Source of the DNA: Arenibacter troitsensis
Lineage (GTDB): Bacteria > Bacteroidota > Bacteroidia > Flavobacteriales > Flavobacteriaceae
Assembly (NCBI RefSeq): GCF_900177645.1
Contig: NZ_FXAO01000001.1
Span: 372,001 to 436,000 of the forward strand
Length of the DNA: 64,000 nt
Direction: 5' to 3'
Shown one piece after another: positions 45,843 to 56,912 of the stretch. Under the pieces are notes generated by a model, which had not been told where the DNA came from, made no database searches, and saw only the letters and a list, made by a program, of their open reading frames with translations. Position 1 is the stretch's first letter, and each line of letters opens with the position of its first letter. Both the position numbers and the translations under genes were made by a program.

Positions 45843-46266
45843 ATCACTAAAAACGATGTTGGGGCCGTAAACTATTGGTCATGCAACAAATGCGATTTAT
45901 TTATGACATTTTCAGAGATGAAATGGATTGTTCTTAAATAGCTTTTGTATTAGCGCTAAATCAATAAGGATCCTCTGTTGCACGCAAAAGTATATGAACT
46001 ATTATTTGAAATACACTATTATCCGTTGAAATGCAGGTGGTGCTATTAAAATACCCCCTATCAGTTTGATATTTTTACCTACATTTGTATAAATACAAAT
46101 TATAGGAAAAATATTACTTTGTAAAAAATAAACTTACCCAAAATAAGGAATGTCAAATCTTTGGCACTATTTCCGAATTATTATAACTTAATAATGACCC
46201 TTTTAATTATTCGGAGATTACTATGTACTATTGATTTGATTTGGCCTTTTTACACTATTTATCGTT
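45843..46266. other. 424-bp region with an inverted repeat, upstream of the response regulator
   Basis: No gene was found. At 46083-46100 the sequence ATTTGTAT-AA-ATACAAAT is a perfect 8-bp inverted repeat with a 2-nt centre. It could be an operator for the response regulator gene 166 bases downstream. A TTACTTTG at 46114-46121 is a weak -7 box. Confidence 0.35.
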
Positions 46267-46689
46267 ATGAAGATAGAGACAGTATGTATTATAGATGATG
46301 ATCCCATTTTTGTTTATGGAACCAAAATTTTATTAAACTACAACAGTAGTTTTGGTTCCTCTGTTATTGTGAATGAGGATGGAAAGGAAGCTTTGGATAA
46401 TCTCACTTCCATGGTAAGATCAGGTGAGAAACTGCCCGATGTTATCTTCTTGGATCTAAATATGCCTATCATGGATGGATGGGAATTTTTGGATGAATTT
46501 GTAAAACTGCCTATTAAAAATAAGCCCAGGGTGTATATAGTGAGCTCTTCAATAGATAATCAGGATATTGAAAAGGCCAAAACCTATGAAATAGTAAAAG
46601 ACTTTATAGTAAAGCCATTGTCGGATTCCATTCTTACCGATTTGTTCAAGACCATAGAGACGGAGGGCCTCCATAACACATCACTTTAA
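46267..46689 (+). CDS. Single-domain response regulator (CheY-like receiver)
   Basis: 140 residues, receiver domain only. Acidic pocket DDD at 10-12, phosphoacceptor Asp63 in FLDLNMP, conserved Ser94 in IVSSSID, and Lys116 in VKPLS. No DNA-binding or enzymatic output domain, so it is probably a phosphorelay component or a protein-binding switch. No histidine kinase is adjacent. It lies between two large exported proteins of unknown function, in its own transcript by position. Confidence 0.93.
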   Translation: MKIETVCIIDDDPIFVYGTKILLNYNSSFGSSVIVNEDGKEALDNLTSMVRSGEKLPDVIFLDLNMPIMDGWEFLDEFVKLPIKNKPRVYIVSSSIDNQDIEKAKTYEIVKDFIVKPLSDSILTDLFKTIETEGLHNTSL

Positions 46690-46908
46690 ACTAGTGCTGC
46701 GCCCGCCTTTGTGTCCTTTTTTTGCTAAATAGGTTTCCTGTGCACAATGCTCGTAATTTGTTGCCCCATTTGATTCCTCATAAAGGATGTAAATGGGTAA
46801 TAAATAATATGAATCCTGTAAAATATTAGCAGTTTATCGTTTTTCCTTCCTGTACCTTTATATCCTTCTTTTCTTGACTTTGTAAGATTCGAGACCAAAA
46901 CAAAATTT

Positions 46909-49062
46909 ATGAAAATGAGGATTTATATATTGCTATACCTAACCTTGGTCGTGACAAATATTACGGCCCAAGTCATTGATGTGCCTTTTAAACAGGCTAC
47001 CTCTGTAAAATATGTGCTATCGGAAGAGCTCAAGGACGCCCAATTTAAAAAGGTCGTAGTGGACTATAATGATATTATATATGTATTGACGGACAAAGGT
47101 CTTTTTAGGGATTACAATGAAGACGAACTGTCCAAAGATCTATTCTATCGGCTCTTGGATAAAAAGAAACCCGTTGATATTTGCGTTCAGGAAGGAACGG
47201 GTTATCTATATTACCTGTATGCCGATCAATTTCTTACCAATGCCCATGCAGGAACAATTTATGAGTACTTTCCAAAGAATGAGTACCGGCGTATTTTGGT
47301 TAATGAACAAGATCAAGTAATGTTATTGGGTAATAAAAAAGGCGCATTGTATCAACGAACAAAAAAGATGGCCAACCTCAAATTACCGGACGGGGTATTG
47401 GTGGAGGCTTATGTTCATGATCAGAAATTCTATTATCTGACCACTGATGCTATCTACGTCTTGGAAAATATGGATTGGAAATTGTTGCATAAGGGCGGGA
47501 ACCTGACGGCCCTCGCTTTTAGGAACAATACAATTTTTGTGGGATCAACTGATGGATTTTATGCCGTTGATAGCTTTAAAGGACAAACAGTCTTGGATAG
47601 AAATAATAAACTACCGGTACCTAATATTTCCGAGATGCTTCAGGTGGGCAATCAACTCTGGTTTGGATCGGAAAATGGTGCCTTTTTACAAGAGCCGGAT
47701 CGATTCCGTTATTTTGCCGGGAGACGTTGGTTGGATCACAATAAAGTGGTCGATATCACAAGCGATAGTAGGGGCGACCTATACTTTCTCACCCCAACAG
47801 GGTTGAACAAGGTGAAATATATTACCCAAACCTTGGCAGAAAAGACAAAAAGGATAGAGGACGATATCCGTAAATACCATATGCGTTTTGGCTGGGTAAA
47901 CGAATTTCGATACGGAAGTCCGGGAGATTTGAAAACTGCCCATTCCATGGATAATGACAATGATGGATTATGGACTTCACTTTACCTGGGCAGTCAGGCC
48001 TTTAAATATGCCGTCACGGGCGAAGAACTTGCCAAAAGATACGTGTGGGAGTCATTTGAGTGCTATGAGAGATTACTGACCGTAAATCCATTAAAGGGCT
48101 TTCCGGCCCGGACCTTTGAAAGAAGGGGTATTATTGTTGATGATGACGCATGGCGGCCTTCCCAAGAAAAAGATTGGGATTGGAAAGGAACCACCAGCAC
48201 GGATGAGTATATAGCCTACCTCTTTGTAGTTTCGGTTATGGATAAGTTTATTGTAAAAACCGCAGCAGAAAAACAGCGCATTACCAATTTTATAGATGCG
48301 ATAATGACCCACATTATAGAAAATGACTACTATTTTGTTGATGTAGATGGGAAGCCTACACGCTGGGGCCGATGGAATCCAGAATATGTAAATTGGTATC
48401 CAGATTATGTATCGGATAGGAAATTGAACAGTGCCCATTTAATCGCGGGACTCCAATTGGCCTATCACTTGACGGGAAAGAAAATATACAAGACCGAGGC
48501 CTTCCGATTAATGGAGGATCATGGATATTTAGAAAATATCATGATTCCCATGAAGACTATGCGCAGGACCTTGGAATATGTGCATATGGGGGATGTAATG
48601 GGGGATTCTTGGAATCATTCCGATGATGAAATGTCATTTTTAACCTATTGGGTTTTGCACAAATTTCCCTTCAATGATGAGCTGAAACAGAAGTATGAAG
48701 CCGTTGCCAGAGATCATTGGGAATTGGAACGGCCCGAAAAGGATGGTCTTTGGGAACTCTGTACCTACGGGGTTAGTGGCGATATTGATATGGACTCTAC
48801 CTTATTCTTTTTAAGGGAATTTAATGTGGACCTGGATAGATATTCCACTAAAAACTCCCATCGAAAAGATCTGGAATTCTTACCACAGAATTTTAGGGGA
48901 CAGACCACCACAAATGTACTCTACCCCGGGGAGAGGGAAATGCACAGGCATAATACCAATCCGTTTGTCTTGGATCAAGGAGGATCTCAAATGAGCCGTT
49001 TGGCAGGTGATGAGTACCTGTTGCCTTACTGGATGGCACGTTATTATAAACTGATTGAATGA
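46909..49062 (+). CDS. Exported protein: N-terminal beta-propeller-like repeats with C-terminal alpha-barrel domain
   Basis: 717 residues with a cleavable signal peptide ending NITAQ. Residues about 25-310 contain strands repeating like two-component-sensor propeller blades (IIYVLTDKGLFRD; LAFRNNTIFVGSTDGFYAVD; QLWFGSENGAF; DLYFLTPTGLNKV). Residues about 325-717 are helical and rich in Trp, Asp and Glu (DDDAWRPSQEKDWDWKG; RWGRWNPEYVNWYPDY; GDSWNHSDDEMSF), the pattern of an (alpha/alpha) toroid used by several glycoside hydrolases and lyases. No family was recognised. A periplasmic or surface carbohydrate enzyme is likely but unproven. It is convergent with the RND operon. Confidence 0.7.
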   Translation: MKMRIYILLYLTLVVTNITAQVIDVPFKQATSVKYVLSEELKDAQFKKVVVDYNDIIYVLTDKGLFRDYNEDELSKDLFYRLLDKKKPVDICVQEGTGYLYYLYADQFLTNAHAGTIYEYFPKNEYRRILVNEQDQVMLLGNKKGALYQRTKKMANLKLPDGVLVEAYVHDQKFYYLTTDAIYVLENMDWKLLHKGGNLTALAFRNNTIFVGSTDGFYAVDSFKGQTVLDRNNKLPVPNISEMLQVGNQLWFGSENGAFLQEPDRFRYFAGRRWLDHNKVVDITSDSRGDLYFLTPTGLNKVKYITQTLAEKTKRIEDDIRKYHMRFGWVNEFRYGSPGDLKTAHSMDNDNDGLWTSLYLGSQAFKYAVTGEELAKRYVWESFECYERLLTVNPLKGFPARTFERRGIIVDDDAWRPSQEKDWDWKGTTSTDEYIAYLFVVSVMDKFIVKTAAEKQRITNFIDAIMTHIIENDYYFVDVDGKPTRWGRWNPEYVNWYPDYVSDRKLNSAHLIAGLQLAYHLTGKKIYKTEAFRLMEDHGYLENIMIPMKTMRRTLEYVHMGDVMGDSWNHSDDEMSFLTYWVLHKFPFNDELKQKYEAVARDHWELERPEKDGLWELCTYGVSGDIDMDSTLFFLREFNVDLDRYSTKNSHRKDLEFLPQNFRGQTTTNVLYPGEREMHRHNTNPFVLDQGGSQMSRLAGDEYLLPYWMARYYKLIE

Positions 49063-49240
49063 AAATGAGGTTAAGGTTTTAAGTACAATCTCCAAGTTTT
49101 ACATAAGGCCACTATGTTCAGTTAGGCATTTTCAAGAGTTGGTAATTTCTTATACGAAATGGAATATGATGTCCTTGGGGAGAAGTAAACCAATATTCCC
49201 TCTAAAATTTCAATTCGATGACGAACAAAAGGAGGCTGTT

Positions 49241-52200
49241 TCATTTATCTGCCAGTACGTTGTTTTCCGGTACTTTGGTCTTGGATACGTCCATTTGCCT
49301 TACCGTTCTGCCTTTTTCAATGATTAGCCGTATATCCTCGAGCGTTAGGTATAAACAAGGAACAATGACCAAGATGATCGCAGTAGCAAATACAATTCCA
49401 AATCCCAGGGAAATCGCCATAGGAATTAAATAATATGCCTGACTTGAAGTTTCAAGGATAATAGGGGCCAAACCACCAAAAGTGGTCATGGTTGTTAGCA
49501 TAATGGGCCTAAACCTTCTAAGGCCGGCTTCGTGAATGGAAGTGTAAATGGGGTTTCCTTCCTTACGCCGTTTATTGGCATAGTCTATCATAATCAGGGA
49601 ATCATTGACTACCACTCCCGATAATGCTATGACCCCCATTAAACTTACCAATGAGAGGTCGTAGCCAAGCAAGATATGACCTATAACGGCACCTACTATA
49701 CCAAATGGAATGGCGGTCATGACGATCAAGGGCTGTGCATAATTGTTAAAGGCTATGGCCAACAATACATAAATTAGACCCATGGCAATTGCGAAACCGG
49801 ACCTAAGGGTGTTGGTACTTTCCCGCATATCTGCTTGACTCCCTTCAAAGGTCCATGTAATTCCGGGGAAATCTGCGCGTAATTGTGGTAGTGTTTCTTC
49901 CTGAACCATATTAATGACCTTTGTTACGGCATTGGCCGGTTCAACGTCCATACCAACATTGACTATTCTACGGCCATCCCTACGATTGATACTGCTAAAG
50001 GCTTCCCTTTGTTCCACCATCACCACGTCCATTAAGGGGACCTCCAATCCGCTGGGGGTACGTATCAAGAAATCTTCCAAATTTTTGATGTCCTTACGTT
50101 CTTCGATCGGCAGTTTTACCCGTACCTCAATTTCGTTCATTCCCCGCAGCTGCCTCATTGCCAAAGCTCCAAAAAAACCATCGCGCACCTGTCGGCCTAC
50201 CTCGTCAGAAGTAAGCCCAAGACTTCTTCCTTGAGGTAATATCTTAAAATCGAGTTGCATTTTTCCCTTGTTGTAGTTATCCGTAACATCACGCGTATTG
50301 GAAAATGCCTTCATCCTTTCTACAAATGCGCCACTGGCTTTTTCCAGCACATTGATATCCGAATGGCTGAGGTCTATGCTAATGGCCTGCCTTGCTCCTC
50401 CAGGACCTCTTTCGGCCTCAAAGGTAATTTGGTCCACCCCTTCAATATCCCCAATATTATCTCTCCATAGGGCAATGATTTCAGCGGCTGTAATATCCCG
50501 TTGGTCCGGAGGTAACATCACAATTTCAACGTCTATAAAATTCTGCCCACGAACATTTGTTTTAATTCCTTCAGCTACTTCATAAAGATTGTGCTCATCA
50601 AACATACGTTGGGTAGATTTGGTGATGGCATGTGCTACTTTGGCCGCCTGATCCGGAGTGGTACCAACTGGTAGGCGAACCCCGGCTTCTATTTCGTCGG
50701 CTGCAACTTCGGGCATCATAATCATTCCCATATGTCCACTATAACCATAGCCTCCTACGATGAGTAATAGAACAACTGCGGCAGTTAGTGTAATATATCG
50801 ATATTGTAAACACTTGTCCAGCAATGGTCGATATTGATTTTCTATAAAACGGTCAAAACCATTGGCAAATGAACGCTGCCATTCTTCAAGCTTTTTCACC
50901 CATTTGTTCTTATTGGTTTCTTTTTTAAGATGTGCCAAATGGGATGGTAGAATAAATAGTGCTTCCAACAATGAAACCCCTAAAATTACGATAACCACTG
51001 CAGGTAGGGGTTGCCAAAACTTCCCAGTTTCACCCGGCATAAATAAGAGGGGTACAAAAGCTATAATAGTTGTGACAATGCTAAATACTACCGGTAAGGA
51101 AACATCTTTAGTTCCCGCAATGGCGGCTTTGATGGGGCTTAACCCCTTCTGTCGGTATTCGTACACATTTTCTCCCACTACAATGGCATCATCCACAACA
51201 ATTCCCAGGACTACCAAAAATCCGAACATGGAAATCATGTTTACGCTGATACCAATTAGGGGAAGGAATATCATTCCTCCCACAAAGGAAACCGTCATAC
51301 CCATCATTACCCAGAAGGCTAGGCGATACTCCAAAAATAGGGTAAGTATAATCAGCACAATGATAATGGCGAGAATTCCGTTTTCTGTTAGAAGCGATAG
51401 CCGTTCCCTATAATCCGCGGCGCGATTGCTATCCGTGCGATATTTGATTCCCGGAGGAAGCTGGAAATCTTCCATGATGCCTTCCACGGCATCGGCAATC
51501 TCCAGAGGGGACTGGTTCCCAATTCGGAAAATACGTAGTTCTACATAGTTTTCTTGATTGAACTGTCCGTGAAATCCGGTTTCCTCAAAACCATCGGTGA
51601 TGGTGGCAATATCCTCCAATGTCACCTTGGCCCCAGAGTCGGAAGAGATTATAGTGATATTTCCATATTCCTTGGCCCATTGTTTTCTTTCCTGCATGCG
51701 CAGTAATATTTCCCCGCTTTGGGTTTGTACCGCTCCGGCAGGTACGTCATTGCTACTTTGTTCAATAATGTCCGCTACATGTCCTAGGGTCAGGTTGTAT
51801 TTTTGTAGGTTGTGGCGGGGTATCTCGATCCGGGTTTCATAATCGGGGACATTTCCCAGTTCCACCTGAGTAATCTTGGGATTGCTGAGAAGGATATTGC
51901 GTAGACGTTCTGCTAATTGGCGCAGGGTCCAAATATCTGCCTTGCCGTATAATCCAATTTGAAGTACATCCCGTTGACGGGATTGCAGACTTACAATTGG
52001 TTGTTCAATATCATCTGGAAAGGTACGTATACGATTAATGGCCTGATCAATATCTTGGAAGGCTTTCATTCGTTCCGACCCCGCAACAAGTTCAATAAGG
52101 ATCTGTCCCGACCCCTCATTGGCTTCGGAAACAATTTCCTTTATTCCCTGTACGGCCCTAACGGCTTCCTCTACGGGCTGCAGGATACCTTGCTCAACCT

Positions 52201-52414
52201 CTGCCGGGGAGGCACCTGGGTAAGCTACCGAGACTTCAACAAAATCTAGCTGAAATTCTGGAAATACTTCTTTTTGTATTTTGAACATGGTAAAAATTCC
52301 ACCGCCGAGGAGAACCAACATTAGTAGGTTGGTGGCAATGGAGTTCTTGGCCATATAGGCAATGGCACCTTCTTTCCTTGGAATTTTATTTTCTGTCTTT
52401 TCCTTTTCTACCAT
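49241..52414 (-). CDS. RND efflux permease
   Basis: 1057 residues, full length for the AcrB/MexB-like hydrophobe/amphiphile efflux group. It starts [16 protein letters not shown], then the first membrane helix and [18 protein letters not shown], a signature of this superfamily. [21 protein letters not shown] and the late [20 protein letters not shown] mark the two membrane repeats. It exports compounds using the proton gradient. Whether it is for drugs, bile acids or lipids cannot be told. Third gene of an OMF-MFP-RND operon, 7 bases after the adaptor. Confidence 0.95.
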   Translation of the reverse strand: MVEKEKTENKIPRKEGAIAYMAKNSIATNLLMLVLLGGGIFTMFKIQKEVFPEFQLDFVEVSVAYPGASPAEVEQGILQPVEEAVRAVQGIKEIVSEANEGSGQILIELVAGSERMKAFQDIDQAINRIRTFPDDIEQPIVSLQSRQRDVLQIGLYGKADIWTLRQLAERLRNILLSNPKITQVELGNVPDYETRIEIPRHNLQKYNLTLGHVADIIEQSSNDVPAGAVQTQSGEILLRMQERKQWAKEYGNITIISSDSGAKVTLEDIATITDGFEETGFHGQFNQENYVELRIFRIGNQSPLEIADAVEGIMEDFQLPPGIKYRTDSNRAADYRERLSLLTENGILAIIIVLIILTLFLEYRLAFWVMMGMTVSFVGGMIFLPLIGISVNMISMFGFLVVLGIVVDDAIVVGENVYEYRQKGLSPIKAAIAGTKDVSLPVVFSIVTTIIAFVPLLFMPGETGKFWQPLPAVVIVILGVSLLEALFILPSHLAHLKKETNKNKWVKKLEEWQRSFANGFDRFIENQYRPLLDKCLQYRYITLTAAVVLLLIVGGYGYSGHMGMIMMPEVAADEIEAGVRLPVGTTPDQAAKVAHAITKSTQRMFDEHNLYEVAEGIKTNVRGQNFIDVEIVMLPPDQRDITAAEIIALWRDNIGDIEGVDQITFEAERGPGGARQAISIDLSHSDINVLEKASGAFVERMKAFSNTRDVTDNYNKGKMQLDFKILPQGRSLGLTSDEVGRQVRDGFFGALAMRQLRGMNEIEVRVKLPIEERKDIKNLEDFLIRTPSGLEVPLMDVVMVEQREAFSSINRRDGRRIVNVGMDVEPANAVTKVINMVQEETLPQLRADFPGITWTFEGSQADMRESTNTLRSGFAIAMGLIYVLLAIAFNNYAQPLIVMTAIPFGIVGAVIGHILLGYDLSLVSLMGVIALSGVVVNDSLIMIDYANKRRKEGNPIYTSIHEAGLRRFRPIMLTTMTTFGGLAPIILETSSQAYYLIPMAISLGFGIVFATAIILVIVPCLYLTLEDIRLIIEKGRTVRQMDVSKTKVPENNVLADK

Positions 52415-52421
52415 GGTCTAA

Positions 52422-53630
52422 CTATTGCGTCGGTTCTTTTTCAGAGCCTTCAGCCCTTGTTCTTAGTCCAATTCCGTTGCTAACCGTACTTAGATCTGTG
52501 ATAACTACATGTTCTCCTTCTTGCAAGCCTTCTCTAATATAGGCGTACTCATTATCCGTAAGTAAGATATCAACCTCGCGAATTTCCAATTTCTCGTCCT
52601 TCATTACCCAAACCGTTTCGTTACTTCTAATATAATCCCTGTTCAGCCGTACTATATCGTCTAATTTATTGGCCTGTATCTCCACTTCAACAAAGGTGCC
52701 TATCATTAATATTGGCTTCCCTTCCATATCGTTATTTTTAGCCAGTGGATCGGCCACTTTTACCAACACTCTTGCTAGGCGGGTCTGCCCGTCCAAGGCT
52801 CCAATTTGTTTGTCCAGAAACCCTTCACGATACTGCCCATCTGGCCAGGCCGTAGAATTTTTTATAAGTACGGCAGAACCCCTGTCTTTATCATTTTCGG
52901 GGAAGCGCAGCCATTGAAGTTTGGAGACCGGTACGGTTGCAGTAACCCAATAATAGTCCGTACCAACCAGTCTGCCTAAATCGTCCCCGGGGCCAACTTG
53001 GGAACCTGTGGTGACGTTCTGGCTAAGAATATGTGCATCAAAGGGAGCGCGGATAGTAGTTCTTTCCAAGTTTAATTGTGCCTGATCCACAGAAGCTTTC
53101 GCGCCCACAATGGTGGCCTTAACCGCATTGAGTTGGGGTTGCCGTAATACCAATTGTCGTTCTTCTGCGGACAACGGATTGTCTTTAAAAAGGGAATCGT
53201 TGGTTATAAGCTTTAAATCTTGTTCCGCTATTTGCTGTCGGCCCATTTCGGTATCCAAAGTAGTTTTGGATTGCAGAAGTTCGCTCTTTCTAAGTTCTAA
53301 GGTATTTTTATAATCCGAAGGGTCTATCTGTAACAGAGGTTGATTCTTTTTGACAAAACCTCCGGGAGTAAAAGCAGGATCCCTATGTAGTATCTGACCC
53401 GATACCAACGGACTCAAGGTAATATCCTCCACGGGCTGCACTGTCCCAGTAGCTGCTATGGTAGGTTCAAAGGAGCCTCCTTTTATGGTAATCACATCCA
53501 CCAACATGGCCGTTTCTATACTTGCCCCTTCGGTCTGTGCCTCTGGTTCCGTAGAAAATATTAGGGTGGTAATAGCAATCCCTGCAATTAGAATAGCTAA
53601 ACATATCCACAGTATTTTTTTATTGCTCAT
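52422..53630 (-). CDS. RND efflux periplasmic adaptor (membrane fusion protein)
   Basis: 402 residues. One N-terminal membrane segment (KILWICLAILIAGIAITTLIF), then the barrel-sandwich lipoyl domain (GTVQPVEDITLSPLVSGQI), a coiled coil (about 120-180), and a beta-barrel domain (TIRAPFDAHILSQNVTTGSQV). It links the RND permease and the outer membrane channel in the periplasm. It sits 12 bases after the outer membrane factor. Confidence 0.95.
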   Translation of the reverse strand: MSNKKILWICLAILIAGIAITTLIFSTEPEAQTEGASIETAMLVDVITIKGGSFEPTIAATGTVQPVEDITLSPLVSGQILHRDPAFTPGGFVKKNQPLLQIDPSDYKNTLELRKSELLQSKTTLDTEMGRQQIAEQDLKLITNDSLFKDNPLSAEERQLVLRQPQLNAVKATIVGAKASVDQAQLNLERTTIRAPFDAHILSQNVTTGSQVGPGDDLGRLVGTDYYWVTATVPVSKLQWLRFPENDKDRGSAVLIKNSTAWPDGQYREGFLDKQIGALDGQTRLARVLVKVADPLAKNNDMEGKPILMIGTFVEVEIQANKLDDIVRLNRDYIRSNETVWVMKDEKLEIREVDILLTDNEYAYIREGLQEGEHVVITDLSTVSNGIGLRTRAEGSEKEPTQ

Positions 53631-53642
53631 ATCGTTAAATTT

Positions 53643-55073
53643 CTATTGATTGTCTATTTCCCTATCCGTTTCAAATCTACCCGCCAATGCCTTGTACAAT
53701 GCAATTCGTATGAGAATTAGTTGCCGTTGTGACACTACATAATCCCTGCGGAGTTGTTGCTCGGCGTCCAAACCTATAAGTACATCCAGATAGGGGCTGA
53801 ATCCATTGAGGAACTCTACCCTTAGTTGTCTGTTGCTTTTTTGCGCCAAATCCAATTGTCTGGCTATATTTTCTACCCTTTGTTTTTGCTTTAATTCCTG
53901 TATAAGGCCATTTTCCACTTCTTGAAACGCTTCCAAAGTGGTCTGTCCGTATTCCAAAAGGCGTTGTTGTTTAACGGCCTGGGTCCTGTCCACTTCAGCA
54001 CTTAGCTGTCCGCCATAGAAAAGGGGGGCCAATATGTTTCCGGCTAGGGTATAGGCCCAATTGTCAAAAAGATTTTGAAAGCTGTTGGAACGCAGTTGCC
54101 CCCTGGCATTTACCGATATTCTTGGGTATTTACTGCGCACGGCAGACGCCATATCCCTATCCGCAGCGAGTAATATGGCGTAGGATTGTTGTATGTCCGG
54201 TCTGCGTCTAATGAGTTCCAAGGGAATACCAATCTCCGGTAGATCTGGCAGTGTTGGTAGATCCTTGGTGTCAAAAGTAATATTACTTTGTGGTTGTTTG
54301 CCCAAAAGAACTGCCAGTTGATTTTCCAAAAGGGCTACATTGGTCTCAAAAATTATCTGTTGCTCCTTGGTACTTTCCAATAACTGTGCTTGTCTCAGAA
54401 TATCCACTGCCCTAATCTGACCTCCCACAAACCTCGTTCTTATAAGTTTAATAATATCCTCATTGGTAGAAATCTGGTCCAAGGTAATTTGCAGTTGTTT
54501 TTTAGCCGCAATTAGTTGGTACCAAGTTGTTGCAATTTCTGCGGAAAGGGATATTGCGGCGGTTCGGTAATCATAAAGGCTAGCTTCCGACCTCAATTTT
54601 TCTGCCTGTACCGAAGCTCGTATCCTGCCCCATAAATCCAGTTCGTAATTGGCAGACAGACCCAATTGTGTATTTTCCCCGCCCACAAAATCGGGTTCCG
54701 GTAAATTAATTGCAGACTGTGCGCTAGCTCCAATTTGTGGCCATTTGTCGGCGCCTTCACGTGCTACAATGGCTTTTGCTGCCAAAAATTGGTGCCAAGT
54801 AGCCGCTAGATTAAGGTTGGACTGTAATGCGGAATCGATAAGAACATTAAGTTGTTCATCGTTGAAGGCGGTCCACCATTTGTCTTCCAAAACACTTGAG
54901 CCACTATAAGAGAATTCCTCCAAGCCATCTATGGGTAGCGCTACATTTGAAAATTTGGGGGAGCAGCCATAGAAGAGCAAGACGAAGATCAAAAAACAAA
55001 ATGCAAAGGTCTTTTGAATACCTATTGGTTTGAATGGCGTTTTTAATCTTGGGAAAGAGCTTTTAGTCTGCAA
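53643..55073 (-). CDS. Outer membrane efflux factor (NodT/OprM type)
   Basis: 476 residues. Starts with TTG at 55071-55073, since no ATG occurs before the signal sequence and lipobox FYGC. Two repeats of the OEP fold (helical channel with EKLRSEASLYDYRTAAISLS and AVRSKYPRISVNARGQLRS) show the TolC-type trimeric channel. Lipidated at the N-terminus. It forms the outer membrane exit of the tripartite efflux pump. It is the first gene of the operon. Confidence 0.93.
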   Translation of the reverse strand: MQTKSSFPRLKTPFKPIGIQKTFAFCFLIFVLLFYGCSPKFSNVALPIDGLEEFSYSGSSVLEDKWWTAFNDEQLNVLIDSALQSNLNLAATWHQFLAAKAIVAREGADKWPQIGASAQSAINLPEPDFVGGENTQLGLSANYELDLWGRIRASVQAEKLRSEASLYDYRTAAISLSAEIATTWYQLIAAKKQLQITLDQISTNEDIIKLIRTRFVGGQIRAVDILRQAQLLESTKEQQIIFETNVALLENQLAVLLGKQPQSNITFDTKDLPTLPDLPEIGIPLELIRRRPDIQQSYAILLAADRDMASAVRSKYPRISVNARGQLRSNSFQNLFDNWAYTLAGNILAPLFYGGQLSAEVDRTQAVKQQRLLEYGQTTLEAFQEVENGLIQELKQKQRVENIARQLDLAQKSNRQLRVEFLNGFSPYLDVLIGLDAEQQLRRDYVVSQRQLILIRIALYKALAGRFETDREIDNQ

Positions 55074-55340
55074 TGGTAGGGTTATATTTAGGTTTTCCCT
55101 AAAATACTTTTTTTAGCCGTATTACTGTATTAACAAAATCTTAATTGTTAATAATGTCTTAAGGAAATAGGTCTGGGTTTTACCAATACCCATTGCACTT
55201 GTATTGGTTTTGTGCTGCGTTTGCTTTAGCAGTAATTTGGACAAACTCTTAGCTAAAGGAACATCCTATGTTTAGGTGATAAACGGTAGAGAATATTAAA
55301 TGTAACCTGTAATAGCCCTTTTAAATAACCTTGTCCATAA

Positions 55341-56912
55341 TTATTCGGTTGAATTGGAAGCCGGAATAAAATGGGCTTTCAAATCCGGTTGGGCCATAGT
55401 ACTGTCCAATGGAAACATGGGTCTTTTAATACGTTTATAACCCAATCTATTAAGGTCTTGATCTACACCGCCCGGGGTCAATGCCATCACCCAATCGCCA
55501 CGCATATCGTAAAGTTCTGGTACCAAGTAACCTATCTTGACAACAATGATATCCGTTTCTTTGGGATTCAATCCTAAATTGGTAAAGTCGCTTAAATAAT
55601 GGTACGGTTTTCTTTTTTTGGTAACGATTACCTGTATACTTCCAATTTTAACAACGACCTCCACTTCCGCGTTCACATCACCGGCCTTGATAGCTTCAAT
55701 GGTTCCTTCCAGTTCCAAAGGACCAGCAAATCGGTCATCCACGGCTGCACCGGCCATGGCCTTAATTTTTCCACCTACACCTATTTCAAGGGCTTTATCA
55801 ACAAATTCGGGCCCAGGAATAGAGGCATAAATCAAGGAAGGACCTTTGTCCGATTTAAATTCCGGCCTGGCCAACAATTGTTGCAATGTCCACGTAACGT
55901 CTCCTGCACCGCCAGCAGTTGGGTTGTCTCCCATATCACTGATCATAAATGGATGTTTTTCGCTGGACAGTGCCATTTTTAAACTTTCTTCCAATGTTGT
56001 AGTTGGGGCAACAAATTCGAATTGTTTCCGCACATCCCAAAAGCTTTGCGCCAATGTTTCGGCACCTTTTTCAACTTTTTCCCTATCATCACCGGTAACC
56101 ATTACTACGGCATGGTTGCGCGGTTCATCTGCCCAGGCATATCCAATCCAAATGGCCGCGTCAATAATACCTTCTGCATTGGCTACATCGGGAACTTTTG
56201 CATATAAACTTTTGCCCGGTTCAATTCGGGTACTTGTTTTCTCGCCTGGTAATAATATGGGCACAGGGATCCAGACCTTGTATTGAGGCTTGCCTTTGCC
56301 GTTTTCAAGTCGTTCCAGAAGATTGGTGACCGCCCTTTTTTTGGACTCGATGGCATCCTCGTGGGGCGCCATTCTATAACAGGTTATCAAATCGGTATGT
56401 TTTGCCAATTTTTCGGACACGTTTCCATGGAGGTCCATAGAGGTGGATATAAGCACCTCGGTTCCTATCACGTCCCTAATTCGTTCTATGAAGTCGCCCT
56501 CTGGGTCGTCCAATCCAACCACACTCATGGCACCGTGTATATCAAAAAAAAGTCCGTCATAGGGGCCATTTTCCTTTAATAATTTTAAGGTTTTGGTTAC
56601 TAGGGATTCGTATGCCTCACGGGTTACTGTTCCGCCTGGCAATGACTTCCCTACCAAGGTAGGTACCCATTGTGCCCTATTCCTATTTAAAGAATCTATC
56701 TGAAGAAATGGGTATTTGGCAAAAATAGAGTCACCTACTTTGGCATGAAAAGCTTCTTCATGGGTCAGGGCGGGCGAAAAGGTACTGCTTTCTATTCCCA
56801 GACCTGCAATGGCAATTTTAGGCAGTTCTTTTGTTGATTTTTCATTTTTGCCTTGTTGGCATGAAGCCATTAGGACCAAGAGAAGGATATAGCAATTGTA
56901 AAGTGGTTTCAA
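55341..56912 (-). CDS. M81/MlrC-type lipoprotein
   Basis: 523 residues, started with TTG at 56910-56912 because no ATG lies before the lipobox LMASC. Mature residues 30 onwards match the MlrC N-terminal domain (IAIAGLGIESSTFSPALT, YDGLFFDIHGAMSVV and the metal-binding-like DLHGNVS). The C-terminal domain (GDNPTAGGAGDVTWTLQQLL, YDMRGDWVMALTPGGVD) is also typical. MlrC of sphingomonads hydrolyses linear microcystin tetrapeptide, but most relatives have unknown peptide substrates. The exported lipoprotein form suggests work in the periplasm. It is a single gene next to the RND operon. Confidence 0.88.
   Translation of the reverse strand: MKPLYNCYILLLVLMASCQQGKNEKSTKELPKIAIAGLGIESSTFSPALTHEEAFHAKVGDSIFAKYPFLQIDSLNRNRAQWVPTLVGKSLPGGTVTREAYESLVTKTLKLLKENGPYDGLFFDIHGAMSVVGLDDPEGDFIERIRDVIGTEVLISTSMDLHGNVSEKLAKHTDLITCYRMAPHEDAIESKKRAVTNLLERLENGKGKPQYKVWIPVPILLPGEKTSTRIEPGKSLYAKVPDVANAEGIIDAAIWIGYAWADEPRNHAVVMVTGDDREKVEKGAETLAQSFWDVRKQFEFVAPTTTLEESLKMALSSEKHPFMISDMGDNPTAGGAGDVTWTLQQLLARPEFKSDKGPSLIYASIPGPEFVDKALEIGVGGKIKAMAGAAVDDRFAGPLELEGTIEAIKAGDVNAEVEVVVKIGSIQVIVTKKRKPYHYLSDFTNLGLNPKETDIIVVKIGYLVPELYDMRGDWVMALTPGGVDQDLNRLGYKRIKRPMFPLDSTMAQPDLKAHFIPASNSTE

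Noticed and set aside
49055-49327. 90-residue ORF at the end of the propeller protein gene
   Set aside because: Extends into the permease gene on the opposite strand, with no signal or domain.
50862-51413. 183-residue plus-strand ORF opposite the RND permease
   Set aside because: Antisense to a full-length, well-conserved permease.
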